A DNA stretch of 64,000 bases from NCBI GenBank assembly GCA_002812745.2, contig NCSJ02000008.1, forward strand, positions 124,001-188,000, written 5' to 3'. The notes under the pieces were generated by a model. It did no database searches and was not told the DNA's origin. It saw only the letters and a program-made list of their open reading frames with translations. Shown piece by piece: positions 1 through 11,544 of this stretch; within the stretch, counting starts at the first letter, position 1, and the number at the start of each line of letters is the position of its first letter. Both the position numbers and the translations under genes were made by a program. The stretch is from Scytalidium lignicola (Eukaryota; Ascomycota; Leotiomycetes).

Positions 1-31
1 CATTCAAGCTTCGACAAAGAGCGCGGGTTAA

Positions 32-1310
32 CTCATTGCTGGGAGACTCGTCACTAGGGTTAGGAGTGGTAATTATCCGCCTAGACCGGTCTATATATAT
101 TTTTTGGAGATAGGCTGATAATGATTCCTAGGCATGAACACTTTAACGGTTCCGGTATACATGTTAGAGACCGCCAAAGCAGCTATGCGAGGAACACATG
201 TCGCGCTCCAGCTTGCTGTCCTTTCTGTAAGTCTCACTTTCGCTTGGTTGAAGCCTGGTTTCGTTTTTATGAAAGACCTTTAATATTTATCATGTAACAG
301 TTTGCCATTGCCCTCTCCTACCGGGTCGATTTCGGATCTGTCGCAACATTGACTGGAGAGGTAACGTGGAGGTTTCCAGTCGCTTTCCAGATCTTTTTCG
401 CCTTGATCACTTTGGTTACCATTATGTCGATGCCGGAATCTCCCAGATGGCTGTACTTCAAAGACAGGAAAGCTGAGGCAATCACTGTCTTGGCGGTCAC
501 TCACCAGGGCTAATTCTTGAATCCCCAGGTACCATTGTCTTAGAAGACAACGTTGGACTCTCCTCACACACCAGCTCCATCGTAGAGGGATGTATCCAAA
601 TCCTCTTCTGGCTCGGCATAGTCACAATCATCTTCACAGTCGATCGGTTTGGCCACCGCCCCATCCTTCTTACAGGCTCTAGAATTATGACCGTAGCCCT
701 CATCCTCTTCATTATCGGCGTTGCAATCGAAACACCTGGGCTGAGCAAGCTCTCAATGGCCATGCTCTTTATTTATGAATTTGCTTTTGGAGCCTCGTGG
801 CTTACTCTTCCTTGGTTAATATCCGCTGAAATCACTCCCTTGCGCCTGAGACATGTTGGAGGTGCACTGTCGCCGTTTTCCCAATGGATGTGGAGTTTTG
901 TGCGTCCTGTCCCATCCATTGAACTTAATTAAACTTGACTACTTGAGTGACGAGTATCGCCACATCTTAGGTTGTTATCGAAATCACACCCGTTGCTATC
1001 GATAACATCGGCTGGAGACTATATCTCTTGTACATCATTTGTACAGCGCTGAGTATTCCATTTATCTACTTCTTTCTTCTGGAGGTTCGTATCTCATGCC
1101 TTATACATGATACTTAATTGTATAATTACTAACTCACTGTTGCAGACTAAAGGGAAAACACTCGAAGATATTAACTACATCTTTGCTGAAGGCGATGCTA
1201 GGATCGAGTTAGAACGACGTTTCGCCGAGGCTGCTTATCAGGGTTTGGAGAAGGATGCTAACTCTGGAGAAGTACAAATTGTTAATGCTACTATAGAGGA
1301 GAAGGTCTGA
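32..1310 (+). pseudogene. MFS sugar (hexose-type) transporter, internally deleted
   Basis: Remnant of a sugar/H+ symporter of the major facilitator superfamily. Visible family blocks in order are AGRLVTRVRSG followed after an intron (69-131) by MNTLTVPVY, then (intron 227-300) the TM5-TM6 part ending in MPESPRWL, the VDRFGHRP loop, a C-terminal half with WLISAEITPLRLR, and a KGKTLEDI-type tail. Further introns are at 900-970 and 1085-1145. The first two-thirds is not contiguous. After PESPRWL and about 20 residues the frame stops near 512, and homology resumes in another frame at about 525 just before the VGLSS block. The roughly 120 residues normally holding the central cytoplasmic loop and TM7 are therefore missing. 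A TAA also lies in frame immediately before the first block, so the N-terminal part is either upstream across an intron or lost. The deletion and frame break make a working transporter unlikely. Confidence 0.75.
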
Positions 1311-2107
1311 GAAATCTTATAGCTCTAGGTACTAGCTAGAGGTCGTACTTAGGCATCCAGGGAGGTATGCTTACAATTACAATATATTTTCTTTTAAAGC
1401 CGTCAAAAATAATATTTTTAGTCCGTTATTTTGCGATCTAAGAAATTTCTACGCTAGAAATAGTACTAAGAGTTTATTGTTCAACCTAGCAGTGAAATAA
1501 TTGCTCGAGAGTATATACCTCCAGCAACGAAGCATGCCATTGTCTAGACTCTAGATTCTTCACGACCGCGTTCGAACTGGCGTTGTGACGTCCTATTATT
1601 GAGGGTTTAAATTTGATTCTGCAAGTCATAAAGCTTGGGATACTGAAGAGACCTTTAGATCCCCAAAGGATCAGTTCTCCTTGAATGTCGACCCAGATTC
1701 CGTAGTATCAGCAATAAGACAACGATAACCCAAAAACCCTAGGTCTACTCAACGTCATGCATTTCAAGATTGAATAGTCAAGAAGTAAGACGTTTGAAAT
1801 CTCCTTTCCCTAGAAGATGCATTGCTGTCAAGTAGAGGTCTGAGATATTTGGCGGATGAACGGGCCGGGAGCATTTTGTGTTCGTAATAATCCGATGTTT
1901 TACCGGAACCACAGCGATATCCGTGACAGGAGGGCCCGACCTTTTAAATTAACTTCACTCCGAAACTCCGCGGTGAGCTCTTCGCAGTTTCCATCTTCAT
2001 CCTTTTATGAAGATATAACACATATCCGATGGCATTTGATTCTATTTATTATCTTCAATGACTGATCTTGCCTTTTCTTTTTGTCTCTTTCTATTTTGAC
2101 TAGCACA
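1311..2107. other. Intergenic, no gene seen
   Basis: AT-rich spacer of about 800 bases between the decayed sugar transporter and the next permease. I see no conserved coding block on either strand. The last 100-200 bases are the likely promoter and leader of the permease, ending in a pyrimidine-rich stretch before its ATG. Confidence 0.5.
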
Positions 2108-3693
2108 ATGTCTGCCAGAATTGGTCACCAAGCGGAAAGCAGAAGTGAAATTGATATCGAACTTCAGTCAAGACACCACGATGGTAAACCCTCTATCAAT
2201 GGCACACCTCACTCTCAGGGTGGCGCTCCCGAAACTCAATTACCTGAAATCCCTCACAAAACTCTCAAACTGCTGAGCTCTGGTTTCTCCTTTTTCGTTG
2301 CGGGCGCAAACGATGGAAGCATGGGAGCTTTGATTCCATATATCCTTCGAAATTACAATGTAGGCACTTCACTTATTGCGGTATTGTATGCAATTCCTCA
2401 TCCCGTTAGCCATAGGGTAACCGAATACCAATATCTGATCCAGATATTCTACATCATTTGTGGGGTGGGTGCTTGCAGCGGTAACTAATAGCCACTCTCC
2501 CAAATTCTTTGACATTGGCGCCTTGCTAGCGATTGGAGCAGTTCTTCAACTGTTATCCCAAGCCTTACGAGCATGGCAACCGCCATTTGGCTTGTTCGCT
2601 GTCACATTTTTTATCACAGCATTAGGTCAAGCATATCAAGACTCTCATACGAACACTTTTGTTAGCACCGTAAAGGGTGCACACCGGTGGCTTGGTTTCA
2701 TTCATGCAATGTATGGGCTTGGTCTGCTTGTTGCACCTTTTGTTGCCACTCCAATTGCTTCGAAATTATCTGGTTCAGGCTGGGCATTGTTCTATCTCTT
2801 CCCTCTGGGGCTCAGTGTCATTAATCTGTGCTGGGTTAGTTATTCGTTTTGGGATTCACTGAGGATGATCCCTCGAACCCAGGAGGTTAATGGGGAAACA
2901 ACAGCGACGACGGGGAAAGCAAGGAACAGAAGTGCATTCAAAGAGATAAAAGAGGTTCTTCTTCTTCGTAATATGTGGCTTGTCGGTCTGTTCTTCTTCT
3001 TCTACTTAGGCGCTGTCCTTACTTCTGGAGGTATATCCTATTTATTCCTGAACTTTAATTCACTATGTTATTAACTGACAGCGAGAACAATAGGCTGGGT
3101 TGTTGAATATCTTGTAAATGTCCGCCACGGAAATCTTGCCAACATTGGATATGTACCCGCTGGATCGTATGGCGGAACATTCCTGGGAAGACTTGTGCTC
3201 GCGGAACCAACGCATCGTTTTGGAGAGCGACGGATGTTGTTGCTCTATATTTGCATTTGCTTTGTGTTACAGTTGATATTTTGGCTTGTACCGAACTTAA
3301 TCTCGAGCATTGTCATGTTTAGTATTATGGGCTTCTTTCTTGGTCCTTGCTTTGCTACTGTAAGTTACGTTGGCTACACATCAATGTATTCGAAGAGATG
3401 GCTAATGCGAAAGTTTTAGGGGGTTTCAGTTGGTTCCAAAATATTTCCGAAGCATGTTAAACCGGCTGCTCTTGGTGAGTAAACAAATTTGATCTTGTCA
3501 TTCTCATTGACTAATTATCGCAGGCTTGGTCTTTGTCATTGCTCAGGCTGGCGGTGCAATATTTCCGTCCTTAATTGGGTTAATTGCTACTCGCGTTGGA
3601 GTTCAAGTACTTCCACCAATCGTTCTTGCTCTGATTGTAGCAATGGGATTGACCTGGGCATTTGTTCCCAAAGCGCCTTCTCATGTGGATTAG
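2108..3693 (+). CDS. MFS transporter, fucose-permease/BSC6-like
   Basis: Intact major facilitator, 455 residues, in the fungal family annotated as fucose permease-like or bypass-of-stop-codon-6-like; the substrate is unknown. Five exons are joined by introns 2386-2443, 3031-3081, 3360-3419 and 3475-3523, and the spliced length is a whole number of codons. Family landmarks are FSFFVAGANDGSMGALIPYI at the first membrane segment, FVGWVLAAVTNS across the first junction, TALGQAYQDSHTNTFV, GAHRWLGFIHAMYGLG, a cytosolic central loop rich in charged residues, and FVIAQAGGAIFPSLIG near the end. The start is the ATG preceded by CACA; in-frame sequence upstream of it has only a TTG. The N-terminal 65 residues are hydrophilic and cytosolic. 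No catabolic enzyme sits beside it to suggest a substrate. Confidence 0.88.
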
Positions 3694-4052
3694 AAGTGTA
3701 ATCTTAATGATTATGGGCCTGCAGACAATTATATTAATGACAGAGATATTAAAGAGCGAGTTATAAGGACATCATAATCTCTACTAAAATCTTTTCTATA
3801 AATAGCCTACACCTCATAAGGACCACTACACCGAACAAAGGTTACATTCCTTATGCTGTGCCAATCTTTTAATTAATGTAGCTAGGAAAGGAAACACAAA
3901 TAATATGCGAGTATGTATTTTTACAGGGCAATTACTCCTAAGATCTATAGATAGATCTATTATCTTAACACAATGCTCCCATGAAAAGCAGAAAATTTCT
4001 ATCCGTTGCCAATTTTCAAGTTGACGACAAACCAAATATATGATATCAGACT
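3694..4052. other. Intergenic, convergent 3' ends
   Basis: About 360 AT-rich bases between two convergent genes, probably their shared 3' untranslated regions. It contains a short palindromic AT-rich stretch near 3940-3965 around AGATCTATAGATAGATCT. Nothing else is supported. Confidence 0.4.
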
Positions 4053-5022
4053 CTAATTCTTTAGAAATGGACTGTCTTTCTCAAGCCAGGTGCCGAAATT
4101 CTTTAAACCCGGATGAATCTTCTTGAGTTCCGGAATATCTGCTGCGTAGCCTTCCTTGGCGAACCACCGAAACATAGTCCCAAATTCTTTGATTCGCATC
4201 ATCAACAATGAACAGATAAATCGGAACGTCATTGGGACATCCCGGCCAGTTTTCTCCTTGAAGGTCCTTGCCATCTGATCGAATGTCAGCTCATCACCTG
4301 CAAGGGAGATAGATTTCCCTTTAAATTCCTCCGGATTCAAGAACGCCTCTGCAGCGAAGTAACCGATGTCGTCGACTGCAACAAGTTGTAGAGGCTTATT
4401 ATTCCCTAGGGTCATCTTCCAACTGGTAGCAAATACTCTCGTGCCGAAACCCGGGACGAAGTTGTCGCAGAAGGCAACCGGTCGTAGAATGGTCCAATCC
4501 ATTTCCCCATTTTTGGTCTTGTTTATCAGATGATGCTCAATGTTGTACTTGCTCTTGAAATGTGGTATATCAGTCGGGTTATTGATAGAATTGGCACCGC
4601 CACGGTCGACGGAGGAATAGACAAAGCACTTCACGCCAGCCTGGATTGATTCGTCGATTAGGCTTTTCCCTTGCGGCTCCTCCCTTTCTCCAGATTGCCC
4701 GGGACCTATTGCAGCCTAATCTATTATTAATACCTATGCATCTTAGAAGTCCTGTTGCAAGGCTCACCTGAACACTGAACACGCCCCAAATAGGCAATGA
4801 AGTGACTCTTCTAGCATTCTGGAATAAGGATGCAGGATTGTCGAGATTTCCCTCTAAGAGCTTAATCTTTGGTGACTTTTGCAGGAGCTTCTGGGCCGAT
4901 TGAGACTTTGCATTTCGAGTCACGGCTAGAATTTCGAAGCCTGCATTTTTGTTGAGCAATGCCTTCACTACCGATCCGCCCTGTTTCCCGGTAGCCCCAG
5001 TGATAATGATGGCTTTCATCAT
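4053..5022 (-). CDS. NmrA-like NAD(P)-binding protein
   Basis: Rossmann-fold protein of the NmrA-like branch of atypical short-chain dehydrogenases, 305 residues, typical for the family. The N-terminal nucleotide-binding motif GATGKQGG begins at residue 9. VTRN at strand 2 and a LEGNLDNP block follow, and the central part reads KCFVYSSVDRGG then WTILRPVAFCDNF, where NmrA proteins carry their conserved YSS and RP motifs. One 52-nt intron (4716-4767) restores the frame across SVQ-AAIGPGQSG. Members are redox sensors of nitrogen repression or isoflavone-reductase-like enzymes; sequence alone does not decide which. The start is one of two adjacent ATGs (MMKAII), and the second would cost only one residue. 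The next gene upstream is a Zn2Cys6 factor on the same strand, and the two need not be linked. Confidence 0.87.
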
Positions 5023-5643
5023 GATGCGATATAATTGAATGCGTCTATAGTTCAAACAGAGGTTAAGAATTGTTTTGAAGGAATCTCATAAAAATTGGTA
5101 AGTTTCTAATACTGGAGAATAGGAACCACTGGTGGCTTTCAGTGGGTTTTATAGCAGTTCTATTCCTTCCCACTATCGGCTTTTTGCGATCCGACCCACC
5201 GTCTCTATTATTAAGCGGCTCCTCCATTCAATGTAACTAGAATCCAATTCCTTATTTGTCATTCGGCGTGCGTCTTGTGTTGGCCTTTGGAATATCTATG
5301 TCGTTCTTTATAAGTTTCGGTATTAAGGTGGCGAAGCCGACCAATAGGAGTCGCGTCGGTCTCCGCACGAGTCCGAGAGTCCCAAAACAGAACTTGGGGA
5401 CCTGAGTGACGATCTAGGCACGCTAGTATAACACGTTTATCTACACGTTGGAAATTTCTTATCTTCATGTGGATTTTAAAATGACACAGTTAGAATATCT
5501 TGATATTATATTGAGTACCCAGTTATCAATTTTCAGTTGAAGATTATATTAAGCCCGAGGTCCGTTGCCGAGAGTGTATATGCCGAACCTATGCTTTCAG
5601 TAGACACCATCTCATAAAGATTTCAATAAACTGTAAGCCTCAA
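5023..5643. other. Intergenic, promoter of the NmrA-like gene
   Basis: About 620 bases upstream of the NmrA-like gene and downstream of the Zn2Cys6 gene. No conserved coding block or RNA gene is visible. The half nearest 5022 is the likely promoter. Confidence 0.4.
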
Positions 5644-7944
5644 TTATATAAACCCTTCACTATATAAGTCGAGCTCATCAGACAACATTTCATTCAATGT
5701 TCCGGAACCTCGCCCCGGCTGATTCGTTGTTCCCACGTTAAGAGAATTGTTTGCTGGTTGGTAGGTGAGGTCGAATTGTGGATTAGCTGTGAACTGCGAC
5801 TGTGATAAGAAATCATTGGGACTGTCATCCTGGATATTTGATGATAGCTCTGTTTCATAATGAGGTAAGATTGGACATAGGCTTGTATATCCAGTGGTAG
5901 TGTCATGTCTCCCTAGGAGCGGTAATGGTACATTTTCTGGCTTGAGGTCTTTGATCTGCTGATTATTAGTCTCAGATAGCAAATTTACAATCAAATGCTC
6001 ACCTTATCCATTGCTAATAGGTCAACGCCACTGCGTTTCATATGCAAAGCCAATTGGACGGTTAACGATTTAGTTATGGCACTGACTTTGGCAGCAGCAG
6101 CCATCGCTGTAAGCAAAAAGTTTAGATTATCCTCGCTCTGATGGTTTTTCATGTCTGAAAAATCTTCAATGAATACTGAAGCCGCCATGAATGAGCCGAA
6201 TGACACGAAGGGATCTTTGAACATAGCGATCATATTTCCACTCATTCTCAGAACACTAAGGATTTCTTCTGCTGCAGGAAGTAATCGGGACTTGCTTCTC
6301 TGGAGAAATTCTTGTGGAAGGTTGTGCTGCTTTACCTTAGCTATAGCTGCGCGGTGAAGGCAAATAATCGATGAATAGAGATTAATATTGACGAACACAG
6401 CATTATGATCTCGGAAAGCGCGTGGCATCTTAAGTGTTTCCGGAAGTAGCATACTCATTGTCGAAAGAGCATTGTCCATTTCTCGGTGGCGCTTCCAATA
6501 TGCTCCATTTTTAATATCCTCTGGGTTGTCATCTGGCTGGCTGTTGAAGCTGTGGTCAAGATTAGTTTGAAAAAGATATAGAGCCAAAACTTTTCCAGCA
6601 AGTGAGGAGTAATTGGGTCCATTAGGCTTTAGAGCTTCAGTCATTGAGCAAGTTTTCTCTTCAATTCCCTTCTGGAAAGCATCCTCTGAGGCTGGAAGCA
6701 GAGTTCGAATCTGAAAATCGTCAGTGATTACGCCAAGCCTAACACTGAGTGATTGAAGTAGGTATTGTTACATCTCGATAATTAATTAAGGGTGGCCACC
6801 CTGTAGTGCTACTAGAAGACCTATCAGTCAAGAAAATTACCCAGAATGTTCTTCTTCGCTCCTCTAACTCAGACCAGTCTTTCGGCGGAGGGATAGTTGG
6901 TTGTGGAGCGTGACTGAGATTGTCCGCTGGGTCTAACCAATGTAAGTTCAGCATCTGAGCGAGCCGTACACTACGTGATATGCTCATTGATACACGAGAG
7001 AACCAAAGTTGGTAGGCTTCAAATTGGGAGAGCAACACCCAACATTGAGCGTTAGCTAAAGTAACGAAATGTTCACCGTAATCCTAGACATTATTATTAA
7101 CCAATGATACCAAGAGAGAAGAAGAAAGGACACACCCTAGTCTCGTCTGAATCTGCATAATTTCTTGCACGTTGATAGAATGGCATAGCAAAATGTGTAT
7201 ACTTGTCGGATATTGTCGCTGCTAGAGCCATAACTGCATACTGGAGACTCATTGGCGGACTCATATGAGCTGGCAAGTGTAAGGATGTTATATAACGGGT
7301 TCGATGTAACATAGGCGCATTTTGATGAACTTTCGAAAAATAGAGATCAGTACTAGAATGGTCTATATCAGTAATCTGAATTTATCATAAGCTATGTTCG
7401 ATTCCTTACAGATCTTCAATCACCGGCCATGGAGGAAGCTGCTCAAAGAGGCCCAATCCAATAACCGGATTAGGCGCAAACTCGTCCTGTTGTGGCAGAT
7501 ACTGATTATCAGACATATAATTTTGGAATATGCTGGGATTAGTGTCTTCTGTAAAATGATTCCCTTCTAAGTGAGGAACAAATGGCCCACCCAGATTAGG
7601 TTGCGCCTCTGTTCTCATTATTTTATTATCTTTGATTCGCTCTTCCAGTTGAACTAAATCTTTTTCAGTATTCCAAACTACTCTAGATTTTGAGTTCAAA
7701 TTTAATCACCCAATCGAGCTTCAAGTTCTTTCACATTTCTTTTCTTGCCAAGTGGTTTTTGTCTGTTTTCCGGATATACACACTCCTCAGACAACTTGAC
7801 GCACCTGCTGCATGTTGGCATCACACGGTCGCATTTCAATTTTCGAGCCCGACATCGTAAACATGACAGGTTGTTCACATTGGATATTTGGTCGCTTGCG
7901 GTCTCAAACATATTCCTATCATTTGGGGTTGAGATATCAGTCAT
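5644..7944 (-). CDS. Zn2Cys6 fungal transcription factor
   Basis: Nuclear regulator of 676 residues. The binuclear zinc cluster is at residues 28-55 (Cys 28, 31, 38, 45, 48, 55, spacing 2-6-6-2-6). It is followed by a basic linker KPLGKKRN and a short coiled coil KELEARLVQLEERIK spliced across the first intron, the usual dimerisation arrangement. The middle carries the fungal-specific transcription factor domain: FSKVHQNAPMLHRTRY, SLQYAVMALAATIS, SVRLAQMLNLHWLD and LEERRRTFWVIFLTDR, then the NYRD-IRTLLPASED block. The C-terminal 100 residues are low-complexity and could activate. Introns are at 7654-7709, 7353-7409, 7084-7135, 6711-6771 and 5959-6002, and the spliced length is in frame. ERRRTFW and the zinc cluster are intact, so I see no sign of decay. 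The regulon is unknown; no metabolic genes flank it closely. Confidence 0.9.
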
Positions 7945-9555
7945 GGGGAGTAGAACACCGATTACTGGTGAAATAACAAGCTAGTAGTTTCGTCCAGTCC
8001 TTTATAAGCTAGATGTAACTAAAAACTAGCAATAGGGAAAGAAGCACAATTATAACCAGAGACCTAAATCTAGATCTAGATGATGATGTCATATTCAGTC
8101 AGGCCATTGGCAAAATTGGATCGAAAGCATGGAATCGAAAAGCGCTACTTACTATAATAAATATGAAAGCCCTTGTTTATTTAATAACGTAGAGAGACAG
8201 CCGGCAGCTTGTTCATATAACCATTGTGGTAAGTGCTACATTTAAAGGCTGATTGAAGAGAGGCGGAAGCTAATCGGACCTGGTGGTGAGCTCGAATGGT
8301 TTAGCAGCACATCTCAAGATCATAAATTATGTCCGATTCAGGACAGGAAGGAATATGTTAGAACTAAGAAGGTTGCAATATGGAAGACTACATAGATAGA
8401 ATTGAGTAGGTTGTAATTGATTTTTTGTGGAGTTAGCGGCGTAGCCAAGGATCCATTCTGACAAATATACACGTAATGCACTAGTACACGTGTACGGTAA
8501 CTTACCTCGCAAAGCACCGCTTACAAAACAAATTGTCGCGTGAAGAATTAGGAGTTGCCATTAATTAAAAAACAGACTATCACTGTTGCTATATTAACTA
8601 TTAAGAAGCTTGCGAGTGGATCCTTTAATAATAATCTACTAAAGATTTACAATAACATTTTCTATCTATAACTGCGATTTGGGCTTGTTGAGATGATCTT
8701 CGATATCAGAACTTCTGGAAAAAGAATAAAAGTAAAATTTAGATATGTAGAAATGATAACTATCTCAAAACCGGGCATGATATTATCCTCTTGTCATAAT
8801 TTTACTTGTCCTGTAGAATTACTAACCTCCTTATCAACAATATTCCTAATCTTCTCCCAAGCACTACAAAATTTGCACTATTAAATTGCATGTCTATACT
8901 CGCCTAGAGTCTGCTCTTTCTACTTTCTGTTTTCTAACTGTACCTTGAAATCTTCTACAACCGTTTTAATAGCAGCAAGGACAGAAGTAAGAGTGACTTT
9001 CCACCTCCCATAATTCTCACTAGTAATGAGATATGTGATCTTATTTTGCAGTGAATCAGATAGCTGATAGCTGTGCCTAGCATAGAGGAATCAACCTTAC
9101 AGTGCTCTCAATACATTTCAAGTACTATGAGATGCTGGTCTGGATTAAATTGTCTTGTGTTGGAGGAATTGGAAACTACGGTCACGATATTTATAAGTCT
9201 CTACCACCGTATAATTAGTTTTTTTTAGCTAATTTAGCTATACGTTAGTAATCTATTACGGGTGGGGTGAATAACCTCTACAAGAGAATAAATATAAATA
9301 ATTTACAAACTAGATTACAGTAAAATCTAGGACATACCCATGAAAAGAAATCATGCTCGATTTAAGTAGGTAAACTTGTCTTAGTTACAACTGTAGTTGC
9401 TCTATTTACACACGGATTTGCGGTTATCATATCTGTGTTTCAAATATACGATGGTGACGGTCGAGATATGCATGTCTAGATAATGTTAAATAACAGAATA
9501 GAGACATGTATGCTCATATCCTTATTAAGCAATATATTAACCTATGTGATTTTGG
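7945..9555. other. Intergenic, AT-rich, no gene seen
   Basis: About 1.6 kb between the Zn2Cys6 gene start and the histone deacetylase stop. The part near 7945-8100 is the probable promoter of the transcription factor and contains alternating TCTAGATC repeats at about 8065. The rest is AT-rich with only short open frames that show no protein-like composition. No tRNA fold was found by eye. Confidence 0.5.
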
Positions 9556-11544
9556 CTATTCTACTATTTCTAGTAATGTGTATCGAGGTGTTTCCTCATG
9601 CGGTATTGTTGGGACATCGACAATCATAGTATCACCATATAAATCCATGAGCTCTGATGTTGATTCCGAAGTCTTCAAGTTGAGAATGTTACTGTTAATA
9701 CCAATACTGCTTGGACTTTGTGGAACTGCATCCTCTTGAGCGACCCGCTTTTCTAGTTTTGTACCATTGATAGAAGATTCATGTTCCTTGGTATAGCTGT
9801 CTGTAATCTCTTGACCAGTCATCTCTTCTTCATACTGAATGGTAATGGGGCTTTGATAGTTTGCAACATTTCTTCGAAGACGTTTTTTGGGTCTCTTCTC
9901 GTCGTTATCGCCGTCACTGTCACTCACTAACCCATCATCATCGACAATCATCTTATCTCTTCGATGTTGCGTGTATCGAACATCATTATTCTCATCCTCG
10001 TCATAGTCATCTGATTCTGCATCGGCTTCCTCGTCCATACCCACAGGGTCTCGAGGTACGTCCATCATCTGAACCGACGGGGCGAAGGCAACCATTTTCA
10101 GGTTCTCGAGAATGCTAGTCGTGATTTTATTAAGGTAATCGCGCGAATTTGCATTTGATGCATTAGAAGGTCGAACATCAAGTTCGTAAGTAGGAGCGTA
10201 ATACTAAATTTTGACAAATATGAGGAGATGAAATGATGACTGGTTAACATGTTAGATTAACATGTTAGATTTCATACCTGGTAGTATTCATTATACGGTA
10301 GAACTGGATCCATGGGCTGATCAAGGATGACGCCGGTCTCGAATGCCCATGTGCGAGCTACGTTATTCATAGTATAGCCACCACCACCAAGCACAAGGGT
10401 TGGAAGATTAAAGCTCTTAACAAACTTGACGCAGTTTGCATGGCCTCTCATACTCAGGTTAAAGCTTCCAAGTCGGTCACCCGATAAACTGTCCGCACCA
10501 CACTGAAGCACCACAGCACCTGGCCGATAGTGCTCGATGATCTTCTCGATCACTGGCTCGAAAATAGCTTTGTACGATACATCATCAATGCCGTCTCGTA
10601 GCGGGAAATTGACGGAGTAATGCTTCCCCTGCCCCACACCGATATCTCGGAGCTCACCGGTACCAGGGAAGAATTCGCCAAATCGGTGAAATGACGCGGT
10701 CATGACACGGTCTGTCGTGTAGAATGCCTCTTCGACTCCATCTCCGTGATGTACATCGATATCAATGTAGAGCACTCGTTGGTGAAAACGTAAAAGCTCT
10801 AAGATTGCTAGGACGATATCTAATCGCGCGCAGAGAGGGGGAGAGTTAGTCGAATGACGGGCAACAACTTAGAAGGGGATGTTGAAATCTAGAAAGGAGA
10901 AGTTATAATTACCATTAACATAGCAGAATCCGCTACCTTCGCCTTTCTTTGCGTGATGAAGACCACCAGCCCAGTTAATAGCAATATCACATTTCCCTCG
11001 ATTCAGTCGAGCGGCACCCTCCATGCTACCACCAGCACTGATTGCGCAGAAGTCAAACAGTCCGTCGAAAATCGGTGAATCACCACCTACATTAAACTTA
11101 TTCTGTTCGTTAACGTAGTTGTGCATATTATCTGGTGTCACCATCTTCAAGAAATCGATATATTCGTTGGTATGAAACTGCGTCATTTCTAACGATGAAG
11201 CTGGCTTGGCTCTCTAATACACATATTTTCGTTGTTAATATGTGTTTTGCATATAAGAACTTCTGTCTCTTAAATCCAACATCCATGTATCTTCCCAAGA
11301 GCGCAGGTAGATACGGTTAGGGCACCAACGAAAATGCGAAAAATACACGTACGTATATCTCCATTTTCTTGTAAAGACCGTAATTCATAACTAAACTATG
11401 AGCCAGCCGTATACGGTGTGGTTTCATAGGATGACCAGTTTCGTAGGCAAAGTTTCCAATATCGGAATCATAAATGTAGTTAATTCTCTTCTTGTGACGA
11501 CCATTTGCTGTTATGAGCTCACCGAGCGGAGCAAAGGAGGCCAT
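9556..11544 (-). CDS. Class I histone deacetylase, Rpd3/RpdA type
   Basis: Zinc-dependent lysine deacetylase of the Rpd3 branch, 560 residues, acting in nuclear Sin3-type corepressor complexes. The catalytic domain covers about residues 20-385: [63 protein letters not shown] (zinc Asp and His), QCGADS (second zinc Asp) and GGGGYT with the catalytic tyrosine. Introns are at 11214-11352, 10820-10912 and 10204-10277. The roughly 150-residue C-terminal extension is very acidic ([18 protein letters not shown]), then basic ([10 protein letters not shown], a possible nuclear signal), as in filamentous-fungal RpdA. Positions nearly invariant in Rpd3 differ: [11 protein letters not shown] for the usual [23 protein letters not shown], and YTMNN for YTMRN. 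This suggests a fast-evolving or second copy. The start chosen (MASFAPLG) fits the family's short N-terminus; an in-frame ATG at 11676 would add 44 residues. Confidence 0.93.

Noticed and set aside
10240..10275. Tandem ACATGTTAGATTA repeat in the third deacetylase intron
   Set aside because: Two copies only, inside an intron and not disturbing the splice sites; no function suggested.
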